From Apodospora peruviana (taxonomy: Eukaryota; Ascomycota; Sordariomycetes; Sordariales; Lasiosphaeriaceae), in contig JAUEDM010000004.1 of the NCBI GenBank assembly GCA_033439685.1, positions 3,100,001-3,164,000 on the forward strand: a DNA stretch of 64,000 bases. Direction: 5' to 3'. Shown one piece after another: positions 33,235 to 47,982 of this stretch; the first letter of the stretch is position 1; every line of letters starts with the position of its first letter. A program made the translations under genes and the position numbers. The notes under the pieces were generated by a model, which did no database searches, was not told the DNA's origin, and was given only the letters and a program-made list of their open reading frames with translations.

Positions 33235-34482
33235 CTGATTCAGAGCCCCAGCTTGGAGGAGCACGGGGCGAGTGAGCGAACACAGCTCCCAGAGGGGTAG
33301 CTTAGAGACAGACGTCCAGGCTGAGCCGGATTGATGGTCCCAAGTTAGCGAACCCCACGCGACCCGGGAAGACTTGAAATTGCTTCTAGACTGGAACGCG
33401 CATAAGGGCTTCTCACTGGGACTTTTCTTTTCTTCTTTTTTTTCTTTTTTACATCTGGGTGGCGTGATTGTACACGCGGGGGAATTTTGTGCGAAAGTAC
33501 CGGAGCGGGCGTTCTCCCCCGCCGCCGTAATGCAATCATTCCGATTGAAAGATCGATGCTCAACTTCGTTTAGCGGTGGAGAAGGCGCTGCAGTGGATAG
33601 ATAAAACATTTGAGAAGTTTGGCAAGATGGCGGGAATCGACGACGCGTTGAACATAATCTACGAGCCCCTCGTCAGCACTTAGATCACAATTGCATTTGA
33701 TCCACACGTACTGGTCAGAATCTGACTAGTGATTGCGGGGCTGCCACCCAAGACTCGTAAATGATAAAAGAGTCCAAACAGCCTTGCGGCCTCGACGGCG
33801 TCCGCGCCCAGGCTCGCTCAATCGCCTCCCTTCAGCTTCGTACAGCAGCGCACCTGGAGAGACCCTACAGGTGTCACGGAACTAGACCGTGACAGCCGTT
33901 GACAGCTGCCAGGTGCTCTGGCAGGCTGGGTGGTGGCCTGGACGGCACCACAGGAAACTTGATGGAGTACTATCGCATGGCACTAGTTCCCCATCAGGAC
34001 TAGCGCTGTGCACGAACCAACCAGTCCCTATATACTGTATTAAGGGCGGCTTGCCAGCCAGGGGTCCTTGGGTTGGTCGTGCAACCACATCGATAGTATA
34101 GCTACCACGAAAGTTGAGCCGTGATAAAAGCGTATAACTTTCCTAAGTTTAGCATATGCGTAACGTAGTTTTGGCTGCTAGTCTTGCCAAGTCTTAACAA
34201 TTTGTTAAAGACTTGGCGGGACCTATATTTTCCGTGCCTCTGAAAAACAAACCCCCCGCCAAGTCTTTTACATCCCCCGTCAACTGTACCTCCAGTGTAG
34301 GAGGATGGCGGTGCGGGCGGGACCGACGGCCCCCAACCAAACCCCTGTCCACTTGCGTTCCTGCCGTTCCGATTTTATCACAATTCTCCATCGCCAACAA
34401 TCGCGTCCAGTAATGTCAAGTGATCAGCTCTATCCCACCACGAAACCTTCCTCGGCAGCCGAAGGGTCGCCACCGCAACGAG
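33235..34482. other. Intergenic and promoter of Zn2Cys6 gene
   Basis: No gene recognised. The last 300 bases hold three copies of GCCAAGTCTT and an upstream ORF overlapping the regulator's start. Confidence 0.45.
34186..34267. promoter_or_regulatory. Three GCCAAGTCTT boxes, two as an inverted pair
   Basis: Copies at 34186-34195 (plus), 34208-34217 (minus) and 34258-34267 (plus) lie 215-300 bases before the ATG of the Zn2Cys6 regulator. The first two form a near-perfect palindrome around an AT core. An autoregulatory binding site or a hairpin is possible; neither is demonstrated. Confidence 0.4.
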
Positions 34483-34535
34483 ATGGCCACACCAGTTTCC
34501 TCGCTCCAACAGCACCGCCCGAGTCCAAATCCTAG
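34413..34535 (+). promoter_or_regulatory. Upstream ORF overlapping regulator start
   Basis: ATG at 34413 opens a 40-codon frame that ends at 34535, beyond the main ATG at 34483 and in another frame. If it is in the mRNA it would lower translation of the regulator. Its sequence (MSSDQLYPTTKPSS...) is itself TF-like, so a frame error in the assembly is another reading. Confidence 0.4.
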
Positions 34536-37028
34536 CCCCAGGCCTAACGTCACCGAAAGCCGCCGTCGTGATAAACCGCAGCTTTCCTGCAACGCCTGTC
34601 GATACAGGAAGTAAGTCCGAGCGAGAGAAACCACAAATCCACACAACGAATCTAACTTTGGCCAGGTCCCGCTGTGATCGCACGCAGCCGTGTTCCAACT
34701 GCTCTTCACGCGGCCAACCCTGTATCTACCCGGCCAACCATGGACCCAATGGACTACCATCGAAACCATCGCCGTCAGCTGGAGCTCATGAGCGACTCAT
34801 ACAGCTGGAACGTCTCGTCATGTCCTTGATGCCAACCCCGACCGCCAAGCCAAAGCAGAATCTGCTTGCCCCTGGGCCAGATTCTGGCCCTGACATTGAG
34901 ATCGCGCCCCTTGTCTCAACCCAGACAGACACGGCTCTCGACGGCCGTTCCGACTGCGGCAGCCTGCGTGTTAGCGCCTCCGAGCTTCACTATGTGGGCG
35001 GCGACCACTGGGCTGCCATTTTGGACAGCATCGCCGACATCAAGGACCACTTCGAGAGGGAGGAGCAGATGATACTCACCGAAACGCCCGACAACTTGTT
35101 GGAAGAGAGTCGAGATGTCCCGCACATGTCACGACGCCCACCCCACGCACTACTGCTCTATGGATACCACGGTGTCTTCTCGCGAGCTGACATTCTCACC
35201 GCTCTCCCTCCCAAAGGCGCCGTCGATCGATATATCTCTCACTATTTCAACCGCCTCGACCTGAGTCCTTGTTAGTGTGAGCTGTTCTTTGATTAGCAAT
35301 GAGCGGTTGCTAACACACCTGTCACACGAGTCAGCGCTCGTTCATGGTCCCACCTTTCTTCAAGAGGTAAGTAAACATACCATGGTTACAATTCTTTCTG
35401 TGCCTGGCGCTGACTGGCATAGTATGAGGCATTCTGGGCGGACCCGTCAGCCACCCCGATCATGTGGCTCGCCCTCCTCTTCTCCATGATGTGTCTCGCC
35501 GTCAGGGCCTCCGATGCCGCCGAAGCCGGTAACGAGGTAGAACACAAATCGTTCCAGACCGAGCTCTACCGCGAGAAGCTGGTCCAATGCCTCCAACTGG
35601 GAGAATATACAAAGGGTGGCCCCTATGTTTTGGAGACGATGATTCAGTACGTATACATCGAGTTTGGCATACGCGCCGACGCCGATCAGGATGTATGGGC
35701 TCTCCTTGGCCTCACCTTGAGCCTTGCCATGCGCATGGGCTACCACCGCGACCCAAGCCACTTCCCCGGCATTGCGCCACTTCAAGCAGAGATGCGACGC
35801 AGGATATGGGCCATGGTACTACAGGGCGATGTCCTCATCTCGGGACAGATGGGCATGCCGCGACTGCTTGGGGACTGGAGATGCGACACGGCAGAGCCGA
35901 GGAACCTGAACGACGACGATCTGACCGATAGCACGGTCGAGCTGCCCCCTTCACGGCCGGAGACAGAGTACACTACATCACTCAACGTCATTGCGAAGAG
36001 GCGAATGCTCGTGGCATTAGGTAAGATCTCAGATCTCACAGCTGCCATCCGCCCCCGCATCTACACTGAAGTGATGCGAGCCGATGCCATGCTCAACGAT
36101 GCCGCCGCCAGCATTCCACCCCCCCTACAACCGAAACCTATGACGGCGAGCATCACCGACTCGCCGCAGCTGATCATGGCGCGTCTGTTCCTCAATCACA
36201 TGTTTCACAAGGGGCAAATCATGCTTCACCGACGATTTCTACACGCGGATCCACCCCCAGACGTCGGGGTGGAGGTGGAAGACCCGTTTGCCTACTCGCG
36301 CAAAGTCTGTCTCGATGCCTCGCTTAGGAGCCTGCAGATTCAGCATGTTTTAGACGAGGAGACAATCCCTGGCGGTCAGTTACATGTGATGCGCTGGCGT
36401 ATCACGTCGATCATGAACCACCATTTCCTGACCGCGACCATGATTCTATGCTCCTTATTGCATCGCGGCAGAACAATGGGCCGGGAAGAGGAGATCACCA
36501 AGGCGCTACGCAGGACCAGGGCGATATGGATACGCGGTAGCCTGAACTCGAAGGAGGCCAAGAAGGCGGCACAGACGGTGGGTATTGTGCTCGCTAGGGC
36601 GACTGGGGACGGGCGTAGACATGACAGCACCAGTGGTCAAGAAGATGGTCGTGGCGGTTGGCAAGCGGCCGGATCAGCAACGAGGAACCCTCGCACTTTG
36701 AGATCCCATTCCACAACGGATGGGACCAATGATATGACTGGGCACGAGGATTTTGACGGAGAAAGGCTGCTGCAACTTGCCATGGGCTGCTTTGAACGTA
36801 AGTTAGCAACGACCATGATCCGTTTACTCCGTGTTCCCATACATGTAACTAACTATCTTTTATATCCAAGCTCACTCGGGATTGGCAGTAACGCCGGACC
36901 AGCTAGGGTCGCGATTCAGTTTCAGCAGCGTCAACGACGCTGCTTCGACAACGCAGCCTGACACTGGTGCTGCTGCTGTGGTAGAGGAGTGGGCAATGAG
37001 GAATGGGCCGGGGATGAGCTGGCTATAG
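34483..37028 (+). CDS. Zn2Cys6 fungal transcription factor
   Basis: Five exons: 34483-34610, 34666-35270, 35335-35366, 35423-36797 and 36871-37028, predicted 765 residues. The binuclear zinc cluster SCNACRYRK / SRCDRTQPCSNC / SSRGQPC has the exact C-x2-C-x6-C-x5-C-x2-C-x6-C spacing and is split by intron 1, as is common in this class. A Leu-containing linker (HERLIQLERLVMSLM) can form the dimerising coiled coil. The fungal_trans middle region follows, with YFNRLDLSP, FLQEYEAFWADP and the helix WALLGLTLSLAMRMGYHRDP. The small third exon (32 nt) and the last exon are missed by simple ORF calling. Its targets cannot be read from sequence. The nearest intact enzyme gene is the GH45 endoglucanase 1.4 kb downstream. 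Confidence 0.85.
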
Positions 37029-38440
37029 AATGCAACACATCACCTAGCTGGCAGTCATTATTTCTCCGGTTTCTGGTGAGCCGGGCATCTTATTCCGATC
37101 CGGAGTTGTGCTTACATTATGGGTCGTACCGTTTTTTGTAACTCAAATCCAGTCCGGATATCACTTTTCATGACGGCCACAACCAGCCAGCTCTCATGCA
37201 AAGGAATCCAACTTCCAGACCTGGAGGAGATTATCAATCAATGAGCTAAGAAAATGCAGAGGCCGATGGTTTGCCCCCAAAATAGACGTACCATTGGACC
37301 TGATGTTATCAGCCCATTTAGGCAACTTTTTACCCGGCATGGTTCTGTTTATGTTCATGCCGTCTTTCGCCCAACTCGCATTTGGCAGTGAATGGAAAAT
37401 GACGCCCTATCTTAACTGACATCGTGTTATGATCAGGCGGGTGGGGGTAGTCCGACAGTTATCACTAGCCACCACCAAGCCCCGAGCTGGATAAGTAGCT
37501 AAGCAAAACGAGGCCGATATATCGATGAAAGACGGCACCTTTTACCCGACAGACTTGGTGGCTTGGGTCCACAACCCAACAATCCTCCGGCTTGGTACCC
37601 TATAGGAACATTCCGTTGCCGACAAACAACCATAAAGCAAAACAGATAAGAAGCACCTGCATTCCGTGTCTCGGTAAACAAGGCTGTGTGACAGCGGCTC
37701 CAAAGGGCCGGATCGGCAAATGCTACCGTCTCACTTCATGTCCAAGAAGAACAGACGATGACAAACAGGCACACGAATGTAGCCTTCATTCGCCCGGAGA
37801 ATTTTATCCTAGCCGGCCTACTTGCAGATTAACAGCCCACACGGGTTGTCCGATGTTATCGCTGTACCAAACATTGACTGATTGGATCATGTTTTCTCAC
37901 GGCTGCTCAGCACTAGATGGACTATAGGTTCTAACAGGAGCTATTGGTAAATTCGTGTTGGCTTGGTCATTGATTCAGTGGACGAGGAGCCAGAGATGAT
38001 ATGGGTGGCGGCCTTGATAAAAACACCTCAACCAGGTTTGGGCAGCGGCTTGGTTCCAATATCCCAACCTCCAATGAATTGGTCTGTTCTAGAATGGTTT
38101 TCATCCAACTTGAGATGGTTCCATAGCATACATGTTCCTTGGGTCCAGGTCCCGGGATAAGCTGATAGCCTGAGTATAGTACCTTGCCCGAACGATGGTG
38201 CCAAGCGGAGGCCGTCTACAAGGTTCGGTTGTCCGGAAGGGTCGGAATTCTGATATTACCTGGGTATATATAACTGCTGATTGGTATTATAGAGCCCCAG
38301 TAGTCTTGGGCTTCTCTCTTCTGTCAGTTCCCCCTGGTTCTTTGCTTTCCTCGGCAAAGGCTGTTTCTTGCTTTTTGGCCATTTAGTTGTCGCAACACAC
38401 CAGATACATACAACAAACCCTACTAGACCTGCTTGCCAAG
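37029..38440. other. Intergenic and promoter of GH45 gene
   Basis: No ORF with coding character. A TATA box at 38265 belongs to the endoglucanase. Confidence 0.5.
38265..38273 (+). promoter_or_regulatory. TATA box of GH45 gene
   Basis: TATATATAA lies about 170 bases upstream of the endoglucanase ATG and is followed by a CT-rich leader (CTTCTCTCTTCTGTC). Confidence 0.5.
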
Positions 38441-39308
38441 ATGTGGTGGACAGTCCTGTACGCAGCGGCGCTACTCGCCAGCCACAATGTGAAGCCTGTG
38501 AGAGCCATAAACGCCAAATCATACACCGGCTGGGATTGGTGAGTCACTATCGAGCCCTCTGAACAACCGTAGCAGCACCTATCATCTATCTCCTAGCCTA
38601 TCTAACAACACACGTTCTCTTACCTACAGCTGCAAACCCATCTGCGCCGAAGTCAACGGCAAGAACAACCTGCTCAACTCGCGCGGCGTCGCTACGGTCT
38701 GCAACAAGAACAACGAACCGCAAGGCCGGGACGCCGGGGTACGCGCCTCGTCGGGCTGCGCCAATGGCGGCAGCGCCTTTCTGTGCGACACGTACCAACC
38801 GATCCCTGTGGCCGACGATCTGTCGTACGGCTTCGCGATACAGATCTCGGATGGCCAGACCGGCGACAACGCCAACTGCTGCAAGTGTCACCAGGTCACC
38901 TGGACGACCGGCGCGGCCGTCAACAAGTCGATGATTGTGCAGATAATTACGCCTGGAGGAGCCGCTGACGTGGTCAAGAAGAACGATCTGATCATCTTGA
39001 CTCCTGGGGGTGGTCTCGGCCCGCTGAGTTCCGGGTGTGCGAATCAATATGGGAAAGCTTATAGCTGGTATGTTTACATGTCTGATGAATTGATGTGTTG
39101 TGTTGATACTGACTGAGAAATGGTTAGGGGCGAAAACAAAGGTGGCGTCAAGAATAGGGAGGCATGTGAAAAGATACCTGGTAATCTCCAGGGAGGGTGC
39201 TACTGGCGCTTCAACTGGGCTCGCGGGGAGATTAATGGGTGGGATATTACGTATAATCAGGTTTCGTGCCCGTCCATCTTGACGGATATTTCTGGGTGCA
39301 GTGCTTGA
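38441..39308 (+). CDS. GH45 endoglucanase, secreted
   Basis: Three exons (38441-38538, 38630-39067, 39128-39308), predicted 238 residues. A signal peptide (MWWTVLYAAALLASHNV) leads to YTGWDCCKPICA, formed across intron 1. This is the GH45 signature and contains the catalytic Asp. Further hallmarks are SSGCANGGSAFLCD, LSYGFAIQ, NCCKCHQVTW, a second acidic residue in KKNDLIILTPGGG (the position of the general acid), and GCYWRFNW. The many cysteines are conserved as in the family. No carbohydrate-binding module or linker follows the catalytic domain. GH45 enzymes cut internal beta-1,4 bonds in cellulose and some glucans with inversion. It points to a plant-biomass-degrading lifestyle. Confidence 0.9.
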
Positions 39309-39986
39309 GATGGCTGGTATTAGGTCTGTTTGAAGGTGATGGCTGGGTTGAGGAAGCAAACGCCGTTAAGGGGCCAAGTAAACATACTGTCCGATGGTGT
39401 GGCAGTCGGTGATACTACTTTTCTTTCACACAAACCAGCAACCCTTAATCTCTAATTTTATATTGTTTTGCTTACCTGTTCAAAAGGGGCCTCCCCATAC
39501 ATATTCTAGCACGCTCCTTTCCTTACATATTTGTGCACCAGCCTCGCCCACAACCGACAGAACGCCTGCATGCTCAGTCTGTTCAACCAGGAACCCGTAA
39601 GATCTGGCATGCCAATCTGATGAATCCGGTTGGACCAAATAAAACGCAGCTGTAAATGTGTAGGTGTGAGCCAACGAGCTGTCAGTATGCCGTAAAATAC
39701 GTACGTCTGGGCCGCTCATGAGCGTGGGTATTCGAAGTAGGTATCGACTGGTGGGTCTTCCAGAGAGTGTTGATATTGATCTGGGGTTTGGCCAGGGCTT
39801 TTTCTTTTACAATCTTCATTCAATTCAGAACCAGGGCATGCAACTATCTTTTTTATTAATTATCTGAGTTTCCTGTCCTTGGGTATTCATGTATCCTTGG
39901 GTATCTCCATCCCGTGGTATCATCTGGGCCGTGACTCAAAGCCTTGTTTATCAATATACAGCGTGACCTTTTCCCGTCTGGCAGGC
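39309..39986. other. Intergenic with one orphan frame
   Basis: Minus frame 39480-39719 reads HTYTFTAAFYLVQPDSSDWH and YGFLVEQTEHAGVLSVVGEA, which looks protein-like but is isolated. It may be one exon of a decayed gene. Confidence 0.35.
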
Positions 39987-41387
39987 CTATCCAAGTTTCC
40001 GACCACCTTTATGAAAGTCGTAGGGGGGCATCTCAAGACTGGCAAAGGTATCCTGGTCAAGGAATACCCAGCCCTTCGCCCGGAACGTCCGCAGTCGCCA
40101 TTCACGAAGACCACGCGGAACATCAAGCCATCGGTCGAGGCATAGGTTAATATCCTTCCTGTCAATCCGGTACTCGGTCGCTTCGTCCTCCTCCATACGC
40201 TGCTCCTCCTCCGAGAGCTTGGGTGCTGCTGCCCTGTCGTAGCCACCCCTGTAAAACATCACGATGGCGCGGCCAGCAATGTCCAACCACCATCGCGGGG
40301 CCTGGTAGTTGGCGTAGGTGAGGGGAAGATGGTGAGCGGAAAGCCACAGGAAATTAGGCATCAGAGCAAATATTAGGTCGTGGAAGTCGGTCTCTGCATT
40401 TTGGGTCAGGGCCAGCGACAGCACGTTGGACCCGTAGCTTGCCATATGCGAAGCCAAGCAGTAATCAAAGTCTCCTGGTCCATTGCCCAGCGTATACACA
40501 CTCTTGATCGTGCAGTCCGGGGTATCGCAGCGGGGGGCAGTAGACGGACTGCCTGGTTGGGCTCGAGATGCGATCCACGAAGCTCTCGAGAGCCGCGGAC
40601 CAGATGTCGGTGAGATATTTATTTTCTGGCAAAGATCATACGCTCCATCTCGAGTCGGGACAGACGGGCGAGGAAGGGATGCGGCAGGTCCGATGGCGCG
40701 ATTACCGTCATCGTGCGGTTGATGCTGTGGCGGCTGAGGAGGCCGTGGATCTCGAGCAAGAGGAAGCCCTCTTGGAACCGACCTCGCTCGGCGTCGGAGA
40801 GGGGTGCATTGGCGAGAACCGCCGGCGCGTTGATGTTTATTCTGGCGCTGCCTCGGTTGCTGATCCTGAGGAAACGTCCTCTCGGGCGTTTGACCTGGGT
40901 TAGGAGAGATGGGTGCGCCCATGAAGGGACGACTATGCTGACATCTTCCGGGGCGCCTGGGTGCAGTGCCTTGGCGGCGCAGTGGTCGATTAGGCGGTCG
41001 GTCAGGTCAAGGAACCAGCACAGGTTTGTGCGGCATCCAGCCTCGTCGTTGTCGGGAACCTTGGCAAATTGGTAGCGTCGGGCGCCTGGCTTCAGCGAGA
41101 ACCTGGCGCAGACCGTCCATTGCTTGCTTGACCTCGTCGATGGTGATGAGTGGGCTCTGTGCCCGCACGAGGTGGTGTAGCAGGACGACGAAGTGGATTG
41201 CTCGTCCCTTGGCCTTGCGAAGGAGACGGTGGCGGAGGAAGTCGATGTGTTCCGTTTCGCTGAACCCCATCAAGTGCTCCGAGACTTGGCTCAGGTTGTG
41301 GATGCTGTTGAGGTCCAGGTTGTCGCAGATCTTCTCGAGTATCTCAACAGGGAGAAAGTCGAGGATGAGAGTGTTTATGGTTGCCAT
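39987..41387 (-). pseudogene. Second F-box protein gene, at least three frameshifts
   Basis: From Met 41387 the F-box is clear (FLPVEILEKICDNLDLNSIH). The frame then changes near 41,100 to one reading YQFAKVPDNDEAGC, DLTDRLIDHCAAKALHPGAP and LLEIHGLLSRHSINRTMTV. That frame ends at a TAA after IFARK. A four-base duplication there (AATA twice, on the minus strand) shifts to YLTDIWSAALESFVDRISS. One extra C in a run of six near 40535 shifts again to CTIKSVYTLGNGPGDFDYC, which stays open to the stop at 39987. All three frames are coherent, so this was one F-box protein of about 450 residues. Breaks at short repeats could be real slippage or consensus errors. Confidence 0.7.
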
Positions 41388-44047
<2,660 letters not shown>

Positions 44048-45434
44048 CTTGTCCCCTTTTCCACTGTTTAAGCGGGTTGCTAGGGGTGATGGCTTGAATT
44101 TGCGTGATTGGTCGAGACTGAAGAGGAAAGCGGATCCTCAAAAGAAGAAAATTTCTGGCGCGTTGACCGCGACTTTGCCAACTTTGGGGACTGTCGCAGC
44201 GGTGTGCAGCGGCCTCCGTGCTGGAATTATTGTAGTCGATGTGTAGTGTTTTCGTAGAGCATTTGAATAAGGTTACAATGGAGGGTTTTGCCGCGGTATC
44301 GGTTGAGATGTAGCTCTTATGTTCGATCTCGCGTCTTGATATTTTGTGCTTATATGAAGTTTCCTAGAAAATATTTACATTTATTACAAGTGTATACTTT
44401 GTATATTTCTGGTTGGCGACTCGGGTTCAGGAGGTAGATAGTTTTCCCGCATTTCAGTTAAATAGGCTGGATTTCCGGACGCACCGCTCGGGCTCTCTTT
44501 AAGCTCGACTCCGTACCGAGGCGTTTCGGCAGGTGAGGGGACATGATGGGCAGGAACAGATCGGTCCCTGGCAGTCCAGGCACCTATACCTGCCACAGGT
44601 GGCGGGATGGGACCAAATCTGGTCGGACCTTCTATGAGATGATCATGTGGATGCTTTCAATCTTCGGTTTGGACTTTGCCCCTGCACCCTTTCCATTCTC
44701 TTCTCCACCCGGTCTAGGCACAGCTATCCTTTCCAACACTCATCAAGTCGGCGGGCTTTGCGTTGGATTCACAACCCTTTACGAACCTGCAGAACCCTTC
44801 TGGGTGACCGCGGAGTATGTCTCCCTGCAAACAGACAGCTGCTTTGTAGGATCTTCGCTGACAGCAAGTCGTAGTATCGTCTTAGTCAATGGGCTAGAAT
44901 GAAAGTTATTTCCCTATCCTCGAGTTTTGGAGGCCAACCAGCTAACCGGACCCTTTTCAGGGGGGGACCGTTTGGTGGCATCGGGCTGGCCAGGCAACGA
45001 GGTCAGAGGACTTCTCCCGAGTTTCTTGGGTACCTCGTCTACTATCCTCGTTATGGAGTCGGTCCCTCGCTACTTGGCCAACGTTGCAGTGAGTTGTTAG
45101 CAAGGGCGTATCTGAAGCCAGAGCGTTTGGTATGCCCGGCTGCCTGGGAACGAGACCCATTTTCGACCCCTGTCTGCAGTGGCTGCGGGGTTAGGCGGTT
45201 GCGATTCAATGATCCCAGCAATATTCCAGATTTTAGCTCCTTACTCCGTGTCCGTACTCAACTCTGAGATTGCTGCGGCGCGGTTGCCTAACTTCGTCCT
45301 TTCATCATCGTCGTGCAGAGCGACTGGAGCCGACTTTGAACCTTTTGTCACACGGAGACTGAGTGCCGAGTCATGCAATAAAGCCCACCCCAAGTGTCTG
45401 AGATTATAACATTATACTAGTTCTAGCTCACGCC
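44048..45434. other. Intergenic, possibly LINE 5' region
   Basis: Open frames (for example 44543-44902 plus) match no family I recognise. The right part is the promoter of the next gene. Confidence 0.4.
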
Positions 45435-47576
45435 ATGTCTGGGTTCAACAGTGGAAGCAATGGAAATCCCTTGGGGATGCGTAACCTCCTGGGCCAGCAG
45501 CTGACGGGCCGGGAAATCACGGTTAGTAAGTTGATCGACCCGACTCAAAACTGAACGCTCTATTAATCATGTCCAACTGACTGAGCTCGAACCTCCCTAA
45601 TCACACAGACGAAACCCCATTGCCCCTCGCAGCCGCCAGCGGCTTCTTGGACTTCCTCATGAGGCACCAACTGCCCAACGGCGAGCAGACGACGGTGCCC
45701 ATGCTCTCGCCCGAGGAATTCGGCCTCCTGGCGCAACCGTATAGCGAATGGGCCCCCGCGCCCTTCAACCAGCGCCAGGTCCGCGCCGAGTCTGCCGTGA
45801 ACCTCTTCATGATGTCCTTTACCGGGTTTGCCGACATGTTCGACCTGAATGCGCTCCTGAGTGGCCGGTTCCAAGGGCCCAGTTCCATGGACCATGAGCT
45901 GGCATTTTGTCGCGCGCGCAGCTGGGCCGGACTCGTCCCGCTCTCGGACCGCCGCTGGCGCCAAAAGGACCTCGACTCGCCTCAGAACTGGGACAAGGCG
46001 CTGCAGCACCTCGAGAAGGCTTGCGACGGCTTCATGTACATGTGCGTCCCGCAGACAGCCAGGAAGATGCGGCAGGCGTACAACAAAGTCTACGACATCC
46101 TCGAGCACTTTGACACTGTTCTCGACGCGTACTACCGCTCTTCTTCCTCGGCCCACGAAACCCGCACAGGCGCCAAAGCGAAGGATCTCTGGGGAGAATA
46201 CTTTTTCTCGCTCGTCACATTCATCAGCGCGCGCACACATGCGTGGTTCACCGAACACGCCGACGCGCTCTACAGGAGACTCGAGGAGTGGCTGTTGCGC
46301 GCAGTCCCAGCACTATCGCGGGGTGTAGGCCCTGCCGGCGAACGAGAGCTCCTGAAGCAGCGGTTCGAACTTCTGGCGAATATGCAGACCAAAGCGGACG
46401 CCTCCATCTTGGTCCCGCTGGTCGGGTACAAGAATGAGCTGCCGCGCTGGCGCCGCCTGGCATCGCCGCCGCTGGTCAACTGGACACGCTACGACGGCAG
46501 CCAGCCACTGGAGGGCTTTCCATCCGACGTCCTGGAACGCCTCGGCGCGTACGATAAGAGGCAGCGGTTTTTGGTGCGACGTGCGCTGGATGGAAATCAT
46601 GAGCGGATAGGGATTCCCCACAGTGACAATGGTGGTGATCCATTGGCTGATGGGCTGCGGCGATATTTTGACGTTCCGGCTCAAGCGTTTGTGACTGCGC
46701 GTAGGGAGTTGAGGGCTAGTCTCGAGGAGCCGAGTGAGATCCGGGGGGAGATGTGGGTGTCTAAGCTCAAGTGGATGTTGGACACGCGTCCGGTGGACGC
46801 CCCCGGGCCGGCGGCTCCTGCTCATCAGTATGATAAGTGGGGGTTTGTTGGGTATCAGATCTCGTATGGATACTCGCCGGACGAGTGGGCACGGTTTGTG
46901 GCGTCGTTCAACGTCAACGTTGTGGAGGGTTGGGGCGAGGGTGTTGCCGGGATCAACGACGTCATCAAGAGCAAGTGCGAGATTCGATGGATCGATGGTC
47001 GAGATCACGGTATTGCCGAGGGAGACATCGAAGCGGCGCGGAGGTGAGCTAGCCACCGTGAACAAGGGAAGTACGCTGAGAGCAGGATCTTACTAACCAG
47101 AGCTCATACCTAGACACTTCAGTTCCCTTGTCCCAGTAACAAGGTTCTTAACCATCCAGGCATTCCTCGTCGCCGACAAAGCTTCCATCGACTCCTATCT
47201 CAACAAACCCGTGCTTCCGGGTCAAAACCTTGTTGACGCCGCAGATCTGGGCAGCTTCATCCTCGTCGCGGACCAGGAGTTTAACCCCGACCGGGTACCG
47301 CCAAACGAGGCGCCCGGATGGGACGGCTCCGTACGGGTGCTGGGGTCTGTTCTCTTTGACGACGTTTGGGCCAGCATGTTTGAGCGGATCCATAGCAACT
47401 TGTGGTCCTTCTGGCCTATTGCCGGTGTTCACCCTTTCGGGGTGTACATGGGTCCGTACACGCACTACCAGGTTGAGAACTGGAAGAAGCTGGACTCAGT
47501 AAAGTTGTATATGGTGTTCAAGGCGAAGCAGTGGGAGCGCCAAGGGAGGCTGGGAAGTCGTTCGCCGTCCGCTTGA
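45435..47576 (+). CDS. Uncharacterised fungal protein, 662 residues
   Basis: Exons 45435-45525, 45609-47043 and 47114-47576 are joined in phase; the first intron donor is GTAAGT inside ITV/NET and the second splits an Arg codon. No signal peptide or membrane helix is visible. The middle is helical and charged, with short motifs such as HLEKACDGFMYMCVP and YNKVYDILEHFDTVLDAYY. The last 250 residues are richer in aromatic residues: DKWGFVGYQISYGYSPDEWA, NDVIKSKCEIRWIDGRDHG, then GWDGSVRVLGSVLFDDVW and WPIAGVHPFGVYMGPYTHY. The good codon character and intact frames argue for a functional gene. I do not recognise the family. It is convergent with the channel gene downstream. Confidence 0.7.
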
Positions 47577-47982
47577 GGGACAGTTTATTATTCTGGTATG
47601 TTTCGAAATGCGACAGGACTATTATTGTTAAAGGTGATCAGTGCTGCTCAACTCGCTTTTGTGGACCTACATTCACAGTGGTGTAAATACATCAGGGGTC
47701 TCTGAATATGGAGGATAAAAAATACACCTAGGCTTTTCATGGCAATCGACCATCACCCCAAGATAATAGCTCTTGGTCATGACTTTCTGTTCTTAATCTG
47801 GTCCGCCCACCCCTGATTTGAATTCGACTGGGAAAAAAAAGAATAGGGTTTGGGTCCCCTCTCCTTACCTTCGAAGAAGAATCGGAACCTCTGGTAATAG
47901 TACCGATGTGGCAACATAGCCTTGTCCTAATTAACCGCTAAAAAGTGACAATCCGTATCCAGAAAATATTGTGAAATAGCCC
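47577..47982. other. Convergent intergenic region
   Basis: Shared 3' flank of the 662-residue gene and the YVC1-like gene; nothing else seen. Confidence 0.45.

Noticed and set aside
45563..46258. 231-codon minus ORF
   Set aside because: Antisense to exon 2 of the 662-residue gene, which has splice support and better coding character.
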